DNA of 5,177 bases, taken from assembly GCA_963548155.1 (NCBI GenBank), contig CAUUTP010000113.1, positions 1 through 5,177 on the forward strand, read 5' to 3'. The notes under the pieces are model-generated. The model did not search any database and had not been told where the DNA came from. It saw nothing but the letters and a program-made list of their open reading frames with translations. The translations under genes and the position numbers were made by a program. The stretch is from Eikenella sp963548155 (GTDB lineage Bacteria > Pseudomonadota > Gammaproteobacteria > Burkholderiales > Neisseriaceae). Below are positions 1 to 5,112 of this stretch, in pieces (the stretch's first letter is position 1; each line of letters opens with the position of its first letter).

Positions 1-254
1 AGTTTTTCCTGAATGCTGCGTTCTACCTTGGCCAGACGTTTCATTCCGTACTTTGCCTGTTTGAAACGGTTGTTGGTGCTGGTTTGGGGTTTGAGCAGCC
101 TGCCCCTTGCGGCTTTAAGTGCGCGGTAGATGGTGACGCGGCTGACTTGGTAGCGGCGTGCCAGGGAGGTGACGCTTTCCTTCTCCTGAGTGTAGGCCAG
201 CCAAATGGCTTGGCGGTGGTGCGGGGTGAGTCGGGTGTTTTTGTGCATGTTCAT
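1..254 (-). CDS. IS481-type transposase, N-terminal part, cut by window edge
   Basis: I translated this by hand: 84 codons stay open from ATG at 254 to the window edge. The product begins MNMHKNTRLTPHHRQAIW and has a helix-turn-helix at about residues 26-50 (SVTSLARRYQVSRVTIYRAL), followed by a basic stretch NNRFKQAKYGMKRLAKVER. From memory this matches the N-terminus of IS481-family DDE transposases common in Neisseriaceae. In that family the N-terminal helix-turn-helix binds the element's ends and a downstream DDE core cuts and joins DNA. The DDE core is outside the window, so it is unknown whether the gene is intact. The ATG at 254 has AGGAG (266-270) 11 bases upstream. The alternative ATG at 248 would be 17 bases away, so 254 is preferred. 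It follows mutL on the same strand behind a hairpin. The family call is from sequence resemblance only. Confidence 0.78.
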   Translation of the reverse strand, partial: MNMHKNTRLTPHHRQAIWLAYTQEKESVTSLARRYQVSRVTIYRALKAARGRLLKPQTSTNNRFKQAKYGMKRLAKVERSIQEK

Positions 255-286
255 GTTTCAGTATTCTCCTGGAAATACTGTAAACA
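254..286 (-). promoter_or_regulatory. Inverted repeat around transposase Shine-Dalgarno
   Basis: CAGTATT (259-265) and AATACTG (274-280) are perfect 7-base inverted repeats. Allowing one bulged base at 281, the arms extend to TGTTT (254-258) and AAACA (282-286). The 8-base centre carries the ribosome-binding site AGGAG (minus strand, 266-270), and the left arm reaches the first base of the start codon. The symmetry could be an operator for the transposase's own helix-turn-helix, or an mRNA hairpin that affects translation. Which of these applies is inference. Confidence 0.5.
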
Positions 287-306
287 ACGCTACTGGTTTC
301 TACAAG

Positions 307-350
307 AAAGGCTACCTGAAAAACGGTTTATCCTGTTTCAGGTAGCCTTT
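307..350 (-). terminator. DUS-pair hairpin downstream of mutL
   Basis: A 15-bp perfect stem (307-321 with 336-350) surrounds a 14-base loop. Each arm carries an exact 12-base DUS, AGGCTACCTGAA at 309-320 and its complement at 337-348. It lies 23 bases past the mutL stop. On the minus strand the stem ends in CCTTT followed by CTTG, a short interrupted U tract. Inverted DUS pairs serving as intrinsic terminators are well known in Neisseriaceae. The palindrome is symmetric, so it may also act on plus-strand transcripts. Confidence 0.8.
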
Positions 351-373
351 CGTCTGCCGCACGGGCAGCCTGC

Positions 374-2284
374 CTATTGCCCGCGCAGGAACAGGGCATC
401 GAGGTCGGTGAGGGTGAGTTTCACCCAGGTGGGGCGGCCGTGGTTGCATTGGTTGCTGCGGGAGGTATTTTCCATATCGCGCAGCAGGGCATTCATTTCG
501 GGCAGGGTGAGGCGGCGGCCGGCGCGCACGGAGCCGTGGCAGGCCATGGTGCTGAGGATGCGGTTTTCGCGCTCTTCTACGGTGCGGATGCTGCCGGTGT
601 GGGCGGCTTCTTGCAGCATGCTGCGGGCAAGTTCGGAAATATCGGCTTTGCCCAGCATCTGCGGCACGGCGCGTATGGCGATGGTGTGGCTGCCCACGGC
701 GGAGCAGTCGAGGCCGTATTGGCGCAGCAAATCGGCGTGTTCGGCCAGGGCGGCCATTTCTTCGTGAGTGGCTTCAAAGCTCACGGGGATGAGCAGCTGC
801 TGGCTGTGCAGGCTGCCGTGGCTTTGGCGCTGGGCTTTCATTTTTTCGTAGTTCACGCGCTCGGCGGCGGCGTGCATGTCGATTAAGAGCAGGCTGTTTT
901 CGGCTTGAGCCAGGATATAAATGCCGAGCAGCTGGGCGATGGCGAAGCCGAGCGGGTGTTCTGCGGCATTGTTTTCAGGTAGCCGGGCGGCTTCCGCGCT
1001 TGATGCGAATCGGCTTTGCTCGAGGGCGGCAAGTTCGGGGTCTTCGCTGCCGCTGTGTTTATAAAGCTCGGCATAGGTTTGCCAGGCGGCGCGGCTTTCT
1101 TGCAGGGTGAGGCGTTGCTGCTGCGGGGCGCGGGCAGGGTTATAAGCAACAGGGGTGCGGGCGCTGGGGCTACCTGACAGCGAGCCAGGCGAGCTTCTGC
1201 GTAGCAAAAACTCGCCTGGCTCGCTTTCAGGTAGCCTTTGGCTGTGGATGTGTTGCAGCAGGCTGCCGGCGTTGCTCACGCTGTCGGTTTGGTCGGCGCG
1301 GGTGTCGGCCAGCGCTTTGTTCAGGGTGTGGAACACGAGCTGGTGTACGGCCTGGCTGTCGCGGAAGCGGATTTCGGTTTTGGTGGGGTGCACGTTGACG
1401 TCCACCATTTCGGGCGGCAGTTCGAGAAACAGCACGAAGGCGGGGGTGATTTGCTGGTGCAACACATCGCGGTAGGCCTGTTTGGCGGCGTGCAGCATCA
1501 CTTTGTCGCGCACGAAGCGGTTGTTTACAAAACAGTATTGCTGGCTGCTGCGGCCTTGGGCGAAGGTGGGTTTGGCAATGAGGCCGTGCAAACGGAGGAT
1601 GCCGTTGCCGCTGTCGATGGGCAGGGAGGCGGCCTGAAAATCCGAGCCCAGCACGGCGGCGATGCGTTCGTTTTGGCTTTGGGCGGGGTATTTGGCGGTG
1701 GTTTTGCCGTTGTGCACAAGCTCGAAGGCGATGTGCGGGTTGGCCAGGGCGAGGCGGTCGAACACGGTGGCGCAGTGGGCGTATTCGGTGTTTTCGGATT
1801 TGAGGAATTTGCGCCGGGCAGGGGTGTTGAAAAAGAGGTCGGCCACTTCCACGCTGGTGCCTACGGGGTGGGCGGCAGCGGCGGCGGGCTCGATTTGCCC
1901 GTCACGGGCGCGCACTTGGCGGGCGGCGGGGCTGCCTTCCTGGCGGCTGGTGAGGGTGAGGCGGGACACGGAGGCGATGCTGGCCAGCCCTTCGCCGCGA
2001 AAGCCCATGCTGCGCACGTGCTCCAAATCTTGCAGCGAAGCGATTTTGCTGGTGGCGTGGCGGGAGAGGGCGAGCGGAAGGTCGTCGGCATGGATGCCGC
2101 TGCCGTTATCGGCCACGCGGATGAGGCGGATGCCGCCGCCGGCCAGCTCCACTTGGATACGGGTGGCGCCGGCATCAATACTGTTTTCGATGATTTCTTT
2201 GAGCGCGGCGGCGGGGCGTTCCACCACTTCGCCGGCGGCGATTTGGTTCACAAGGTGGTCGGGCAGGGCATGGATACGGGGCAT
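374..2284 (-). CDS. mutL: DNA mismatch repair protein MutL
   Basis: This 636-residue protein is the matchmaker of mismatch repair. It is recruited by mismatch-bound MutS and directs strand removal. The N-terminal GHKL ATPase shows EIIENSIDAGA (30-40), DNGSGI (59-64), GFRGEGLASI (94-103), FFNTPARRKF (151-160) and DVNVHPTKTEIRF (295-307). A variable linker runs from about 330 to 440. The C-terminal domain holds the metal-dependent nicking motif DMHA(X)2E(X)4E (D469-E480), ACHGSVRAGR (581-590) and NQCNHGRPTW (611-620). The protein should therefore nick DNA itself, as in bacteria without MutH. ATG 2284 is the only available start: an in-frame stop lies at 2330-2332 with no ATG, GTG or TTG between. 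The Shine-Dalgarno is weak (GAGA, 2291-2294). The linker contains a 69-base palindrome (residues 350-372) and a further DUS (residues 434-437). No frameshift or missing catalytic residue is seen. Confidence 0.98.
   Translation of the reverse strand: MPRIHALPDHLVNQIAAGEVVERPAAALKEIIENSIDAGATRIQVELAGGGIRLIRVADNGSGIHADDLPLALSRHATSKIASLQDLEHVRSMGFRGEGLASIASVSRLTLTSRQEGSPAARQVRARDGQIEPAAAAAHPVGTSVEVADLFFNTPARRKFLKSENTEYAHCATVFDRLALANPHIAFELVHNGKTTAKYPAQSQNERIAAVLGSDFQAASLPIDSGNGILRLHGLIAKPTFAQGRSSQQYCFVNNRFVRDKVMLHAAKQAYRDVLHQQITPAFVLFLELPPEMVDVNVHPTKTEIRFRDSQAVHQLVFHTLNKALADTRADQTDSVSNAGSLLQHIHSQRLPESEPGEFLLRRSSPGSLSGSPSARTPVAYNPARAPQQQRLTLQESRAAWQTYAELYKHSGSEDPELAALEQSRFASSAEAARLPENNAAEHPLGFAIAQLLGIYILAQAENSLLLIDMHAAAERVNYEKMKAQRQSHGSLHSQQLLIPVSFEATHEEMAALAEHADLLRQYGLDCSAVGSHTIAIRAVPQMLGKADISELARSMLQEAAHTGSIRTVEERENRILSTMACHGSVRAGRRLTLPEMNALLRDMENTSRSNQCNHGRPTWVKLTLTDLDALFLRGQ
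974..985 (-). repeat. DNA uptake sequence within mutL (11 of 12 bases)
   Basis: TTCAGGTAGCCG is the complement of CGGCTACCTGAA, which differs from the uptake word AGGCTACCTGAA only at its first base. It stands alone, with no inverted partner nearby, and encodes Arg-Leu-Pro-Glu (residues 434-437) at the linker's C-terminal end. A lone DUS is expected to act in DNA uptake during transformation and not in termination. Confidence 0.75.
1168..1236. repeat. 69-base DUS-ended palindrome inside mutL coding sequence
   Basis: Positions pair around centre 1202 into a stem of 33 base pairs with a 3-base loop (1201-1203). There are three plus-strand mismatches: 1178/1226, 1194/1210 and 1197/1207. In the mutL mRNA the last two become G-U pairs, leaving one real mismatch. 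The right arm ends in an exact DUS (1226-1237 on the minus strand). The left arm holds the 10-base core GGCTACCTGA (1168-1177). Between the DUS and the loop is the inner arm GCGAGCCAGGCGAG. The element is 23 codons, residues 350-372 of MutL, in the interdomain linker. It resembles intergenic DUS-ended hairpins but is longer and in-frame. I see no clear target-site duplication. Confidence 0.9.
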
Positions 2285-2301
2285 GATGGGTCTCGGGGTT
2301 G

Positions 2302-2339
2302 GGCTACCTGAAAAGGCGGGGTTTATTTTTCAGCTAGCC
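2302..2339 (-). terminator. DUS-pair hairpin between aroC and mutL
   Basis: The arms 2302-2314 and 2327-2339 form a 13-bp stem with one C/C mismatch (2307/2334) and a 12-base loop. Both DUS copies are imperfect: GGGCTACCTGAA (2301-2312) and, on the minus strand, AGGCTAGCTGAA (2329-2340). The aroC stop codon abuts the first arm directly. No U tract follows on the minus strand, where the downstream bases are CAACCCCGAG, so termination may be inefficient and allow read-through into mutL, whose start is only 17 bases beyond the stem. Confidence 0.6.
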
Positions 2340-2340
2340 T

Positions 2341-3444
2341 TCAACCGTTTTGCAGTTTGGCGATATCGGGCGTGATCACGCGCACATCAGCGTTTTGGGC
2401 GCGGTGGCGCAGGGCGTGGTCGATGAGCACGAGGGCGAGCATGGCTTCGGCGATCGGGGCGGCGCGCAGGCCGACACAGGGGTCGTGGCGGCCGTGGGTT
2501 TCGAGCATAACGGGCTGGCCGTGGATGTCGATACTGTGGCGCGGAGTGGCGATGGAGCTGGTGGGCTTCACGGCGAAGTCGGCGCGGATGGTTTGGCCGG
2601 TGGAAATGCCGCCGAGGATGCCGCCGGCATGGTTGCTGGCGAAGCCTTGCGGCGTGAGCTCGTCGCCGTGTTGGCTGCCGAGTTGGCGCACCACGTCGAA
2701 GCCGTCGCCGACGGATACGGCTTTCACCGCGTTGATGCCCATCAGGGCGTGGGCGATGTCGGCATCCAGCCGGTCAAACACGGGCTCGCCCAGGCCGACG
2801 GGGACGTTGCGCGCTTCAATATGCAGTTTCGCGCCCACGGAATCGAGCGATTTGCGTACGGAGTCCATATAGGCTTCCAAGTCGGCGATTTGGCTTTGGT
2901 TGGCGGCAAAGAAGGGGTTTTGGCCGATTAATTCTTCGCCTTCAAATGCGATTTCAAGCTCGCCCACCTGGCTCACCCAGCAGAGAATCTGCGTGCCGAA
3001 CTGCTCGCGCAGCCATTTTTTGGCCACGGCACCGGCGGCCACGCGGGCGGCGGTTTCGCGCGCAGAACTGCGGCCGCCACCGCGATAATCGCGGATGCCG
3101 TATTTGTGCCAATAGGTGTAGTCGGCATGGCCGGGGCGGAATTGTTGGGCGATATTGCCGTAGTCGCGGCTGCGTTGGTCGGTGTTGCGGATGAAGAGGG
3201 CGATGGGCGTGCCGGTGGTGCGCCCTTCAAACACGCCGGAGAGGATTTCCACTTGGTCGGCTTCGCGCCGCTGGGTAACGTGGCGGCTGGTGCCGGGGCG
3301 ACGGCGGTCGAGGTCGGGCTGGATATCGGCTTCGGCAAGCGGCAGGCCGGGCGGGCAGCCGTCGATGATGCAGCCGATGCCTGCGCCGTGACTTTCGCCG
3401 AAGGTGGTGATGCGGAAGAGTTGTCCGAAGGAGTTGCCGGGCAT
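2341..3444 (-). CDS. aroC: Chorismate synthase
   Basis: This enzyme converts 5-enolpyruvylshikimate 3-phosphate to chorismate, the last shikimate-pathway step and the branch point to aromatic amino acids, folate and quinones. It needs reduced FMN and acts in the cytosol. The 367 residues are close to the usual bacterial length. Family signatures are FGESHG (15-20, catalytic His19), RRRPGTS (48-53 region), RPGHAD (103-108), RGGGRSSARET (121-131), NHAGGILGGIS (271-281), KPTSSI (293-298) and GRHDPCVGLRAAPIAEAM (318-335). The opening MPGNSFGQLFRITTFGESHG aligns with E. coli AroC from memory. ATG 3444 is the only sensible start, since an in-frame TAA lies at 3484-3486 with no other start codon between. 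No Shine-Dalgarno is visible in the bases before it (TTTCAACCATC). DUS hairpins flank the gene on both sides, so it may be transcribed alone. Confidence 0.98.
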   Translation of the reverse strand: MPGNSFGQLFRITTFGESHGAGIGCIIDGCPPGLPLAEADIQPDLDRRRPGTSRHVTQRREADQVEILSGVFEGRTTGTPIALFIRNTDQRSRDYGNIAQQFRPGHADYTYWHKYGIRDYRGGGRSSARETAARVAAGAVAKKWLREQFGTQILCWVSQVGELEIAFEGEELIGQNPFFAANQSQIADLEAYMDSVRKSLDSVGAKLHIEARNVPVGLGEPVFDRLDADIAHALMGINAVKAVSVGDGFDVVRQLGSQHGDELTPQGFASNHAGGILGGISTGQTIRADFAVKPTSSIATPRHSIDIHGQPVMLETHGRHDPCVGLRAAPIAEAMLALVLIDHALRHRAQNADVRVITPDIAKLQNG

Positions 3445-3491
3445 GATGGTTGAAACAAGAAGATTGGGAAGATGCGGGCGAGTTTAGCACA

Positions 3492-3525
3492 AAGGCTACC
3501 TGAAAATGATTTTTCAGGTAGCCTT
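3492..3525 (-). terminator. DUS-pair hairpin between yjdM and aroC
   Basis: A perfect 15-bp stem (3492-3506 with 3511-3525) closes a 4-base loop TGAT. Both arms carry exact DUS copies (3493-3504 and 3513-3524). It starts 15 bases past the yjdM stop on the minus strand and ends CCTT followed by TGTG. It is the tightest hairpin among the gene gaps and the strongest terminator candidate in the window, although its U tract is short. Confidence 0.82.
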
Positions 3526-3540
3526 CGGCTATTCCGCAGC

Positions 3541-3882
3541 CTAAGCCTTTTTCACAAATTCGGATTTGAGGTTGAGCGCGGTGCCGTTTACTTTGCAGGC
3601 GATGTCGTGGTCGCCTTCCTGCAGGCGGATGTTTTTCACTTTGGTGCCTTGTTTGAGCACCAGCGAGCTGCCTTTCACTTTCAGGTCTTTGAGCAGCACC
3701 ACGCTGTCGCCGTTGGCCAGCGGTGTGCCGTAGGCATCAACTGCGCTGAGGGCGTCGTCTGCCTCGGCAGCGGCATCGGCCTGGGCCGACCATTCGTGGG
3801 CGCATTCCGGGCAAATGAGGTTGGCGCCGTCTTCATAGGTGTATTCGGATTGGCATTGCGGGCAGGGCGGTAGGGTAGTCAT
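3541..3882 (-). CDS. yjdM: YjdM/PhnA-family zinc-ribbon protein
   Basis: This small cytosolic protein of 113 residues is nearly the same length as E. coli YjdM (formerly PhnA). An N-terminal zinc ribbon has two Cys pairs, CPQC (7-10) and CPEC (24-27), in the context SEYTYEDGANLICPECAHEW. An Ala/Asp-rich spacer (about 33-48) leads to a compact C-terminal domain with the family hallmarks NGDSVVLLKDLKVKGSS (57-73), GTKVKNIRLQEGDHDI (79-94) and a terminal LKSEFVKK. The old name links it to alkylphosphonate use, but in E. coli it is not needed for that, and its biochemical role is uncertain. Nothing nearby concerns phosphonates. The start at 3882 is supported by AAGGA (3889-3893) with a 6-base spacer. 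DUS hairpins lie on both sides, so it is probably an independent transcript or reached by read-through from leuB. Confidence 0.93.
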   Translation of the reverse strand: MTTLPPCPQCQSEYTYEDGANLICPECAHEWSAQADAAAEADDALSAVDAYGTPLANGDSVVLLKDLKVKGSSLVLKQGTKVKNIRLQEGDHDIACKVNGTALNLKSEFVKKA

Positions 3883-3912
3883 TCGTTTTCCTTATGGTTT
3901 GAAATGATTGGG

Positions 3913-3950
3913 AGACTACCTGAAAGCTGGCAACGGTTTTCAGATAGCCT
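3913..3950 (-). terminator. DUS-pair hairpin between leuB and yjdM
   Basis: The arms 3913-3925 and 3938-3950 pair with two plus-strand A/C mismatches (3915/3948 and 3919/3944). In the minus-strand transcript these are G-U wobbles, so the 13-bp stem is fully paired in leuB mRNA. Both DUS copies carry one change: AGACTACCTGAA (3913-3924) and, on the minus strand, AGGCTATCTGAA (3939-3950). It starts 14 bases past the leuB stop. No strong U tract follows (CCCAATCATTTC). Confidence 0.65.
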
Positions 3951-3964
3951 GATGAGGCGGCGGA

Positions 3965-5035
3965 TTATAACGCGGTCAGCACGGCATCACCCATGCCGCT
4001 GCAAGACACGAGCTGGGTGCCTTGTTCGTAAATATCGCCGGTGCGCAAGCCTTGTTGCAGCACTTTCTGCACGGCATTTTCCACCTGCACGGCGCGCGCT
4101 TCGTCGTTCAGGCTGTAGCGCAGCAGCATGGCCAGCGAGAGGATGGTGGCCAGCGGGTTGGCTTTGTTTTGCCCGGCGATATCGGGCGCGGAGCCGTGCG
4201 AGGGTTCGTATAGGCCTTTGCCGTTTTCGTCCAGTGAGGCGGAGGGCAGCATGCCGATGGAGCCGGTGAGCATGGAAGCTTCGTCGGAGAGGATGTCGCC
4301 GAAGATGTTGCCAGTGGCGATCACATCGAACTGTTTGGGCGCGCGCACGAGCTGCATGGCGGCGTTGTCCACATACATGTGGGAGAGTTCGACATCGGGG
4401 TATTGTTTGCCGATTTCTTCGAAGATTTCGCACCACAGTTCGGTGGTTTCCAACACGTTGGCTTTGCCCACGGAGCAGACTTTTTTGCTGCGTTTCTGCG
4501 CGGCACGGAAGGCAACGTGGGCGATGCGGCGGATTTCGCTTTCGCTGTAGCGCATGGTGTTGAAACCTTCGCGCTCGCCGTTTTCCAGCGTGCGGATGCC
4601 GCGCGGTTCGCCGAAATAGATGTCGCCGGTCAGTTCGCGCACGATGAGGATGTCGAGGCCTGCCACGATTTCGGGTTTGAGCGTGGAGGCGTTGGCCAGC
4701 TCTTTATACAAAATGGCGGGGCGCAGGTTGGCAAAAAAATTCAAATCTTTGCGGATGGCCAAGAGGCCGCGCTCGGGGCGCAGCGGGCGGTCGAGGTTGT
4801 CGTATTGCGGGCTGCCCACCGCGCCAAGCAGCACGGCATCGGCGGCGCGGCACAGGTTTTGCGTAAACTCGGGATAGGGGCTGCCGAATTGGTCGTAGGC
4901 TTCGCCGCCCAGCGGAGCGTATTCGTAGGATACGTCCAAGCCCTGTTCAATCAATTTATCGAGCACGCGCACGGCTTCGCGTACGATTTCGGGGCCGATG
5001 CCGTCGCCTTTGATGATGGCTAGTTTTTTGGTCAT
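3965..5035 (-). CDS. leuB: 3-isopropylmalate dehydrogenase
   Basis: LeuB oxidises and decarboxylates 3-isopropylmalate with NAD+ to give 2-ketoisocaproate, the precursor of leucine. It acts in the cytosol as a homodimer. The 356 residues are the usual length. Visible features are GDGIGPE (10-16), substrate arginines R95, R105 and R133 (in LLAIRKDLNF, NLRP and RELTGDIYFG), catalytic Y140 and K191, metal-binding D223, D247 and D251, the isocitrate/isopropylmalate dehydrogenase signature NIFGDILSDEASMLTGSIGM (243-262), and the NAD-binding segment EPSHGSAPDIAGQNKANP (277-294). The start at 5035 has AAAGGA (5045-5050) nine bases upstream. No leuC, leuD or leuA is in the window. A DUS pair lies between it and the upstream gene, and another separates it from yjdM. 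Confidence 0.98.
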   Translation of the reverse strand: MTKKLAIIKGDGIGPEIVREAVRVLDKLIEQGLDVSYEYAPLGGEAYDQFGSPYPEFTQNLCRAADAVLLGAVGSPQYDNLDRPLRPERGLLAIRKDLNFFANLRPAILYKELANASTLKPEIVAGLDILIVRELTGDIYFGEPRGIRTLENGEREGFNTMRYSESEIRRIAHVAFRAAQKRSKKVCSVGKANVLETTELWCEIFEEIGKQYPDVELSHMYVDNAAMQLVRAPKQFDVIATGNIFGDILSDEASMLTGSIGMLPSASLDENGKGLYEPSHGSAPDIAGQNKANPLATILSLAMLLRYSLNDEARAVQVENAVQKVLQQGLRTGDIYEQGTQLVSCSGMGDAVLTAL

Positions 5036-5069
5036 GAGGGTAAGTCCTTTATAGAAGGTGGATAACTAT

Positions 5070-5110
5070 TTTTCAGGTAGCCTTACTTCGGATTTGAGAC
5101 TACCTGAAAA
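5070..5110. repeat. Inverted DUS pair upstream of leuB, reversed arm order
   Basis: Arms 5070-5083 and 5097-5110 form a 14-bp stem with one mismatch (5081/5099, a G-U pair in the minus-strand RNA) around a 13-base loop. DUS copies are TTCAGGTAGCCT (5072-5083, exact complement) and AGACTACCTGAA (5097-5108, one change). Unlike the other pairs, the TTTTCAGG arm comes first, so on either strand the stem ends in CTGAAAA and has no U tract. Terminator function is therefore doubtful. It sits just past the stop codon of the upstream gene. Confidence 0.7.
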
Positions 5111-5112
5111 CC

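Larger units (their letters stand above)
1..304 (-). mobile_element. Insertion sequence (IS481-like), one end only, partial
   Basis: The transposase start and about 50 bases upstream of it appear to form the left end of an insertion sequence. On the minus strand the sequence reads TGTAGAAACCAGTAGCGTTG from base 304. IS481-type elements usually begin TGT, so 304 is a reasonable outer boundary, and the neighbouring chromosomal hairpin starts at 307. The opposite end and any target duplication lie beyond the window, so the boundary is inferred and could be off by several bases. Confidence 0.45.

Noticed and set aside
363..372. GGGCAGCCTGCC, resembling another genus's uptake word
   Set aside because: It differs at several positions from AGGCAGCCTGAA, and lies beside the mutL stop where chance similarity is likely. 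The window's consistent dialect is AGGCTACCTGAA.
84..767. 227-codon open frame on the plus strand
   Set aside because: It crosses the antisense of the transposase start, the DUS hairpin and the mutL C-terminus, and its product has no recognisable domain. It is an accidental frame.
1238..2311. 357-codon open frame on the plus strand opposite mutL
   Set aside because: It is antisense to the well-conserved mutL ATPase domain. Its product is low-complexity and rich in Gly, Val, His and Ala, as expected from the complementary frame of a GC-rich gene.
3481..3489. TGCTAAACT on the minus strand, an extended -10-like sequence before aroC
   Set aside because: It matches four of six -10 bases with a TG extension and is well placed, but no -35 is found at 16-18 bases, where the DUS hairpin lies. 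It is too weak to annotate.
4733..4739. Seven-base A/T run inside leuB, possible phase-variable tract
   Set aside because: Seven bases is short for phase variation, the codons TTT TTT encode conserved Phe-Phe, and a biosynthetic enzyme is an unlikely target.
4379..5023. 214-codon open frame on the plus strand opposite leuB
   Set aside because: It is the complement of leuB codons and is Phe/Ala/Gly-rich with no family resemblance. leuB explains this DNA fully.
5048..5076. TATAAA (-10-like) with CTGAAA (-35-like, in the DUS) 17 bases apart, upstream of leuB
   Set aside because: Transcription would start near 5041, downstream of the good Shine-Dalgarno AAAGGA, and leave it out of the mRNA. The TATAAAGGA is better read as the ribosome-binding region.
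309..5108. The regular DUS repeats read as a CRISPR array
   Set aside because: The repeats are 12 bases, irregularly spaced by hundreds of bases, mostly in inverted pairs, with genes between them and no cas genes.
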